Shown here one piece after another: positions 7,681-9,742 of a stretch of 9,742 nucleotides of DNA (position 1 is the stretch's first letter; each line of letters starts with the position of its first letter). Source of the DNA: an uncultured Clostridia bacterium (GTDB lineage: Bacteria; Bacillota; Clostridia; Oscillospirales; Acutalibacteraceae); NCBI GenBank assembly GCA_945224895.1, contig CALYNW010000019.1, forward strand, positions 1-9,742. Direction: 5' to 3'. A program made the position numbers and the translations under genes. Below the pieces are notes generated by a model. It did not search any database. It was not told the origin of the DNA and saw only the letters and a program-made list of their open reading frames with translations.

Positions 7681-8068
7681 GCCTAAAATTAACAGTGCCA
7701 ACGCTAAGGGCTTGATAATTAAATATTTGCTGAAAATTATTATTTCAACGGTTTTATCTGTCTTATTGTTTAATTCTGTTTTTTCATTAATAATTCTCAA
7801 GCTTGATATTGATTTAAATATCTGTAAATATATGGGAATTGCAGTTTGCCTTTTAACCTCGCTGATTGTATCTTATATTTCCGTCGGTGGATTTAAAAAT
7901 AATATACTGCCCCTTTCTTTCATTTCCGTATTTCCATTTTTGCTTTTCGTGGTAGTGAATTTTTGCGTTAACGGCAATGATGTCGCAATGATAATCATAA
8001 AAATTGTGGTTATACTTGCCTCTGCGGTTATTTCATCATTACTGCGCATTAAGGGTAAACAAAGGTGA
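7679..8068 (+). CDS. Putative four-helix membrane protein, TIGR04086/YrzE-like
   Basis: A 129-residue integral membrane protein of unknown function. The N-terminus is short and basic (MPKINSANAKGLIIKYLLK), followed by hydrophobic segments at about 17-40, 48-69, 77-96 and 102-122, and a basic cytoplasmic tail (RIKGKQR). The size, four-helix layout and position directly after yajC match the TIGR04086 family, whose Bacillus member YrzE also sits near the yajC homologue. This is recalled from family knowledge, not from a search. The frame is open further upstream inside yajC, but ATG 7679 has AAGGGGG 8 bases upstream and begins the hydrophobic protein. The stop TGA 8066-8068 is part of the ribosome binding site of the next gene, so the two are probably translated together. 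Confidence 0.65.
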   Translation: MPKINSANAKGLIIKYLLKIIISTVLSVLLFNSVFSLIILKLDIDLNICKYMGIAVCLLTSLIVSYISVGGFKNNILPLSFISVFPFLLFVVVNFCVNGNDVAMIIIKIVVILASAVISSLLRIKGKQR

Positions 8069-8069
8069 T
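8062..8069 (+). promoter_or_regulatory. Ribosome binding site of the SpoIIM-like gene, overlapping the upstream stop
   Basis: AAGGTGAT matches the GGTGAT part of the anti-Shine-Dalgarno complement and contains the stop TGA (8066-8068) of the preceding gene. ATG 8073 follows within 4 bases. This decides the start against an upstream in-frame codon at 8004 inside the neighbouring gene. Confidence 0.75.
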
Positions 8070-8072
8070 TTT

Positions 8073-8687
8073 ATGGAAGAGAAAATAAAAGAGATTAAAA
8101 TACCTTCGGAAAGTAAAAAAATAAATATAGAATTTAACTTCGAAAAGGATAAATACATAATTTATTCTGCTGTGTTTTATTTATGCGGTTTGTTAATCGG
8201 TTCATGTCTTTATAAGGCTGTTACAAGTGATGCTCTTGATAATATTCTTAAGCCGAAGGATGTAACACTTATTAATTTATTTTTATCGAATATGTGCCTT
8301 TATATGACTCTTTTTCTTATTGTTGTATTTTTAGGCTTATGCTTAATAGGATATCCGATTATGAATATTATTCCTGCTTTTTTGGGAATAGAATACGGAC
8401 TTAAAATATCATATTTTTTTATAAATTATTCAACTAAAGGTGTAGGATATTCTATATTAATGATTGCTCCGTTTTCGGCGGCTTTCATTACCATAATTTC
8501 TTATACTCTTTGTATAAGTGCTGAAATGTCAAAAAATTTAATGGAAATGACAAAAGAGGGGAGTAACGGGAATTTTGATATAAAGCCATATCTGAAAAAA
8601 TATGCAGTTTTAGGTTCAATCATAATTGCTGTATCATTTGCAAGTGCAGGAGTAACAATTTTATTATTCAGCATTGTTACCATTTAG
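8073..8687 (+). CDS. SpoIIM-like (DUF95/COG1300-type) membrane protein
   Basis: A 204-residue membrane protein. A charged N-terminal cytoplasmic stretch (1-27) is followed by predicted helices at about 28-47, 74-92, 96-117, 123-148 and 178-203. The central block LGLCLIGYPIMNIIPAFLGIEYG (88-109), then KGVGYSILMIAPFSAAFITIISYTLCISAEMS (122-153), resembles SpoIIM-family proteins: a glycine-rich pair of helices with a Pro in the fourth and a Ser/Glu end. It is also next to a xer gene, as spoIIM genes often are in Clostridia and Bacilli. In Bacillus, SpoIIM acts with SpoIID and SpoIIP in engulfment. Whether this host sporulates cannot be judged here, and some SpoIIM relatives have other roles. The gene is coupled to the preceding one and overlaps the recombinase gene tail to tail by 11 bp. 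Confidence 0.55.
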   Translation: MEEKIKEIKIPSESKKINIEFNFEKDKYIIYSAVFYLCGLLIGSCLYKAVTSDALDNILKPKDVTLINLFLSNMCLYMTLFLIVVFLGLCLIGYPIMNIIPAFLGIEYGLKISYFFINYSTKGVGYSILMIAPFSAAFITIISYTLCISAEMSKNLMEMTKEGSNGNFDIKPYLKKYAVLGSIIIAVSFASAGVTILLFSIVTI

Positions 8688-9651
8688 ATTTTTCATTTGC
8701 AAGTGGATTTGAGTCTATTGCTTTTCTTGTAGCATCATCGCTTATATGTGTATATATTTCAGTCGTGCCGAGATTTTCGTGACCGAGTATTTCCTTAAGC
8801 AAAAGTAAATCTGCATTTCCGTGCTGGTACATAAGCGTTGCTGCTGTATGCCTAAGCTTGTGCACAGATAAGCCTCTGCCTCCAAGACCCGCTTTTTCAA
8901 GATATTTTTCAACAATTTGTTGTACTGAGCGTTTGCTTATGCGCTGATTTCTTGAGCTTAAAAATAATGCTCTGTCCTTTACTCCGTCATTTGGTCTGAC
9001 CTTTCTGTAATCGGCTAATGCTTGTAAGCAGGCAGTATTCAAATAAACCTTTCTTTCTTTATTTCCTTTACCGGTTATTATAATTGTTCCGTCTGATTTG
9101 ATGTCAGTATAATTAATAGACACAAGTTCACTAAGTCGCATTCCGCAGTTTAAAAATAATGTTATAATCGCATAATCTCTTTCTTTGTATTTACCATCTA
9201 TTACAGAGAGTAATTTTTCTGATTCTTCAAGGGTAAGATATTTAGGAAGAGATTTTTTAATTTTCGGTATATCAAGATTTTTCATAGGATTAACATCAAG
9301 CAGTCCTAAATTATCAGTGAGATAAGAATAAAATCTTCTGATTGATATAACACGTCTCGCACGTGTAGCTTCATTATTTTTTCTGACATCCTTACAGTAA
9401 ATTAAAAATTGATAAGCATCCGTAAGCTGTACATTTTTCATAAAATTAATGTCTAATAAAGATATATCAATTTTATCGTCATCGGTATCCGTTGAATATA
9501 ATCCTTTTAATTTAGAAATATATCTGAAAAATGTTCTAAGGTCGGACGCATATTCCAAAACAGATAATTCGCTGTGACCTTTGATTGCTTCTATGTAAAC
9601 AAGATATTGTTGTACAAGCTTTGGCAATGTATAAAATTCTTCTTTTCTCAT
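8677..9651 (-). CDS. xerD: Xer-type tyrosine recombinase
   Basis: A complete 324-residue tyrosine recombinase. Residues about 11-110 form the SAM-like DNA-binding domain (LVQQYLVYIEAIKGHSELSV) and about 137-305 the catalytic domain. All six catalytic positions are visible: Arg172 (NCGMRLSEL), Lys195 (GKGNKER), His264 and Arg267 (HKLRH), His291 (LGH) and the nucleophile Tyr300 (TEIYTH). XerC/XerD proteins are usually about 300 residues. The extra length is mostly an acidic linker at about 50-66 (YSTDTDDDKIDISLLD). Housekeeping neighbours and no phage genes suggest a chromosome-dimer-resolution Xer rather than a mobile-element integrase, but XerC, XerD or a single-Xer type cannot be separated by eye; the symbol is tentative. 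ATG 9651 is supported by AAAGGA (9666-9661), 9 bases upstream. A 28-bp dyad lies about 60 bp upstream. No terminator is visible; the stop lies inside the SpoIIM-like gene. Confidence 0.88.
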   Translation of the reverse strand: MRKEEFYTLPKLVQQYLVYIEAIKGHSELSVLEYASDLRTFFRYISKLKGLYSTDTDDDKIDISLLDINFMKNVQLTDAYQFLIYCKDVRKNNEATRARRVISIRRFYSYLTDNLGLLDVNPMKNLDIPKIKKSLPKYLTLEESEKLLSVIDGKYKERDYAIITLFLNCGMRLSELVSINYTDIKSDGTIIITGKGNKERKVYLNTACLQALADYRKVRPNDGVKDRALFLSSRNQRISKRSVQQIVEKYLEKAGLGGRGLSVHKLRHTAATLMYQHGNADLLLLKEILGHENLGTTEIYTHISDDATRKAIDSNPLANEKSKW

Positions 9652-9711
9652 TTCTGCGCATCCTTTTAGTTTTATGCAAAATGGTCATTTTCGGTATTTT
9701 TACTCCCCTAT

Positions 9712-9739
9712 ATTGCACAAAATATTAATTTTGTGCAAT
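9712..9739. repeat. 28-bp perfect-arm inverted repeat upstream of the xer gene (candidate dif-like site or operator)
   Basis: ATTGCACAAAAT (9712-9723) is the exact reverse complement of ATTTTGTGCAAT (9728-9739), with ATTA between. Counted as 11+6+11 the arms are ATTGCACAAAA and TTTTGTGCAAT around TATTAA, the dimensions of a dif site. Against E. coli dif as I remember it, the left arm agrees at 7 of 11 positions and the right at 8 of 11. There is no T-tract on the minus side, and the window ends 3 bases after the repeat on the plus side, so a terminator is unlikely but not excluded. A minus-strand TTGCAC inside it could also serve as -35 of the recombinase gene, with only a poor -10, so an operator role remains possible. 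Confidence 0.6.
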
Positions 9740-9742
9740 TAT

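Noticed and set aside
9536..9718. A 60-codon minus-strand frame overlapping the start of the recombinase gene.
   Set aside because: Its ATG (9688) has the nearest GGGGAG 14 bases away and the protein is basic and low in information. It overlaps the well-supported xer start in another frame.
8677..9742. The recombinase as integrase of a mobile element with the inverted repeat as att site.
   Set aside because: No excisionase, phage, conjugation or cargo gene and no tRNA are seen, and the neighbours are housekeeping genes in a common clostridial order. It cannot be fully excluded because the region beyond 9742 is not visible.

Overview
The window reads as the start of an assembled contig from a low-GC Gram-positive bacterium, most likely a gut-type Clostridia member near Ruminococcaceae/Oscillospiraceae. 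This rests on the AT-rich codon use, strong AGGAG-type ribosome binding sites, the asd-dapA-dapB and queA-tgt-yajC gene orders, and a SpoIIM-like membrane protein. That placement is inferred from gene style, not from a marker gene. The first 46 bases are not biological: they are an Illumina Nextera i7 adapter (index apparently CATGCCTA) ending in the transposon mosaic end. The genome begins at base 47, inside a truncated cysS.

Layout. (1) 47-2037, plus strand: the 3' part of cysS (cysteinyl-tRNA synthetase), then two bases later an aldo/keto reductase with two C-terminal 4Fe-4S cysteine motifs, then a strong hairpin terminator that probably works in both directions. (2) 2049-4823, minus strand: a compact lysine/diaminopimelate operon asd-dapA-dapB with gaps of 18 and 21 bases. 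It makes aspartate semialdehyde, condenses it with pyruvate and reduces the product. (3) 4824-4964: a 141-bp divergent promoter region with a consensus-like promoter on each strand and short dyad symmetries. (4) 4965-7137, plus strand: queA-tgt, two steps of queuosine tRNA modification. (5) 7138-7671: yajC (Sec translocase accessory subunit) with its own promoter and terminator. (6) 7679-8687: two small membrane-protein genes, a TIGR04086/YrzE-like four-helix protein and a SpoIIM-like five-helix protein, coupled through an overlapping stop and ribosome binding site. (7) 8677-9651, minus strand: a complete Xer-type tyrosine recombinase with all six catalytic positions, overlapping the SpoIIM-like gene tail to tail by 11 bp. 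(8) 9652-9742: its upstream region, which ends in a perfect 12-bp-arm inverted repeat.

Almost everything here is housekeeping. I see no CRISPR array, tRNA, rRNA, insertion sequence, phage or defence module. The one element that could be unusual is the 28-bp dyad at 9712-9739. Read as 11+6+11 it has the dimensions of a dif site (XerC/XerD-type arms around a 6-bp centre) and lies about 60 bp upstream of a Xer gene, as in single-recombinase Xer systems. It could equally be an operator. Other points to check are the terminator hairpin that carries the ribosome binding site of the next gene, the face-to-face asd/queA promoters, and a DapA whose lysine-inhibition site is partly substituted.

Four start codons were placed by ribosome binding site position and homology rather than by the longest reading frame: dapA (3713), queA (4965), the TIGR04086-like gene (7679) and the SpoIIM-like gene (8073).
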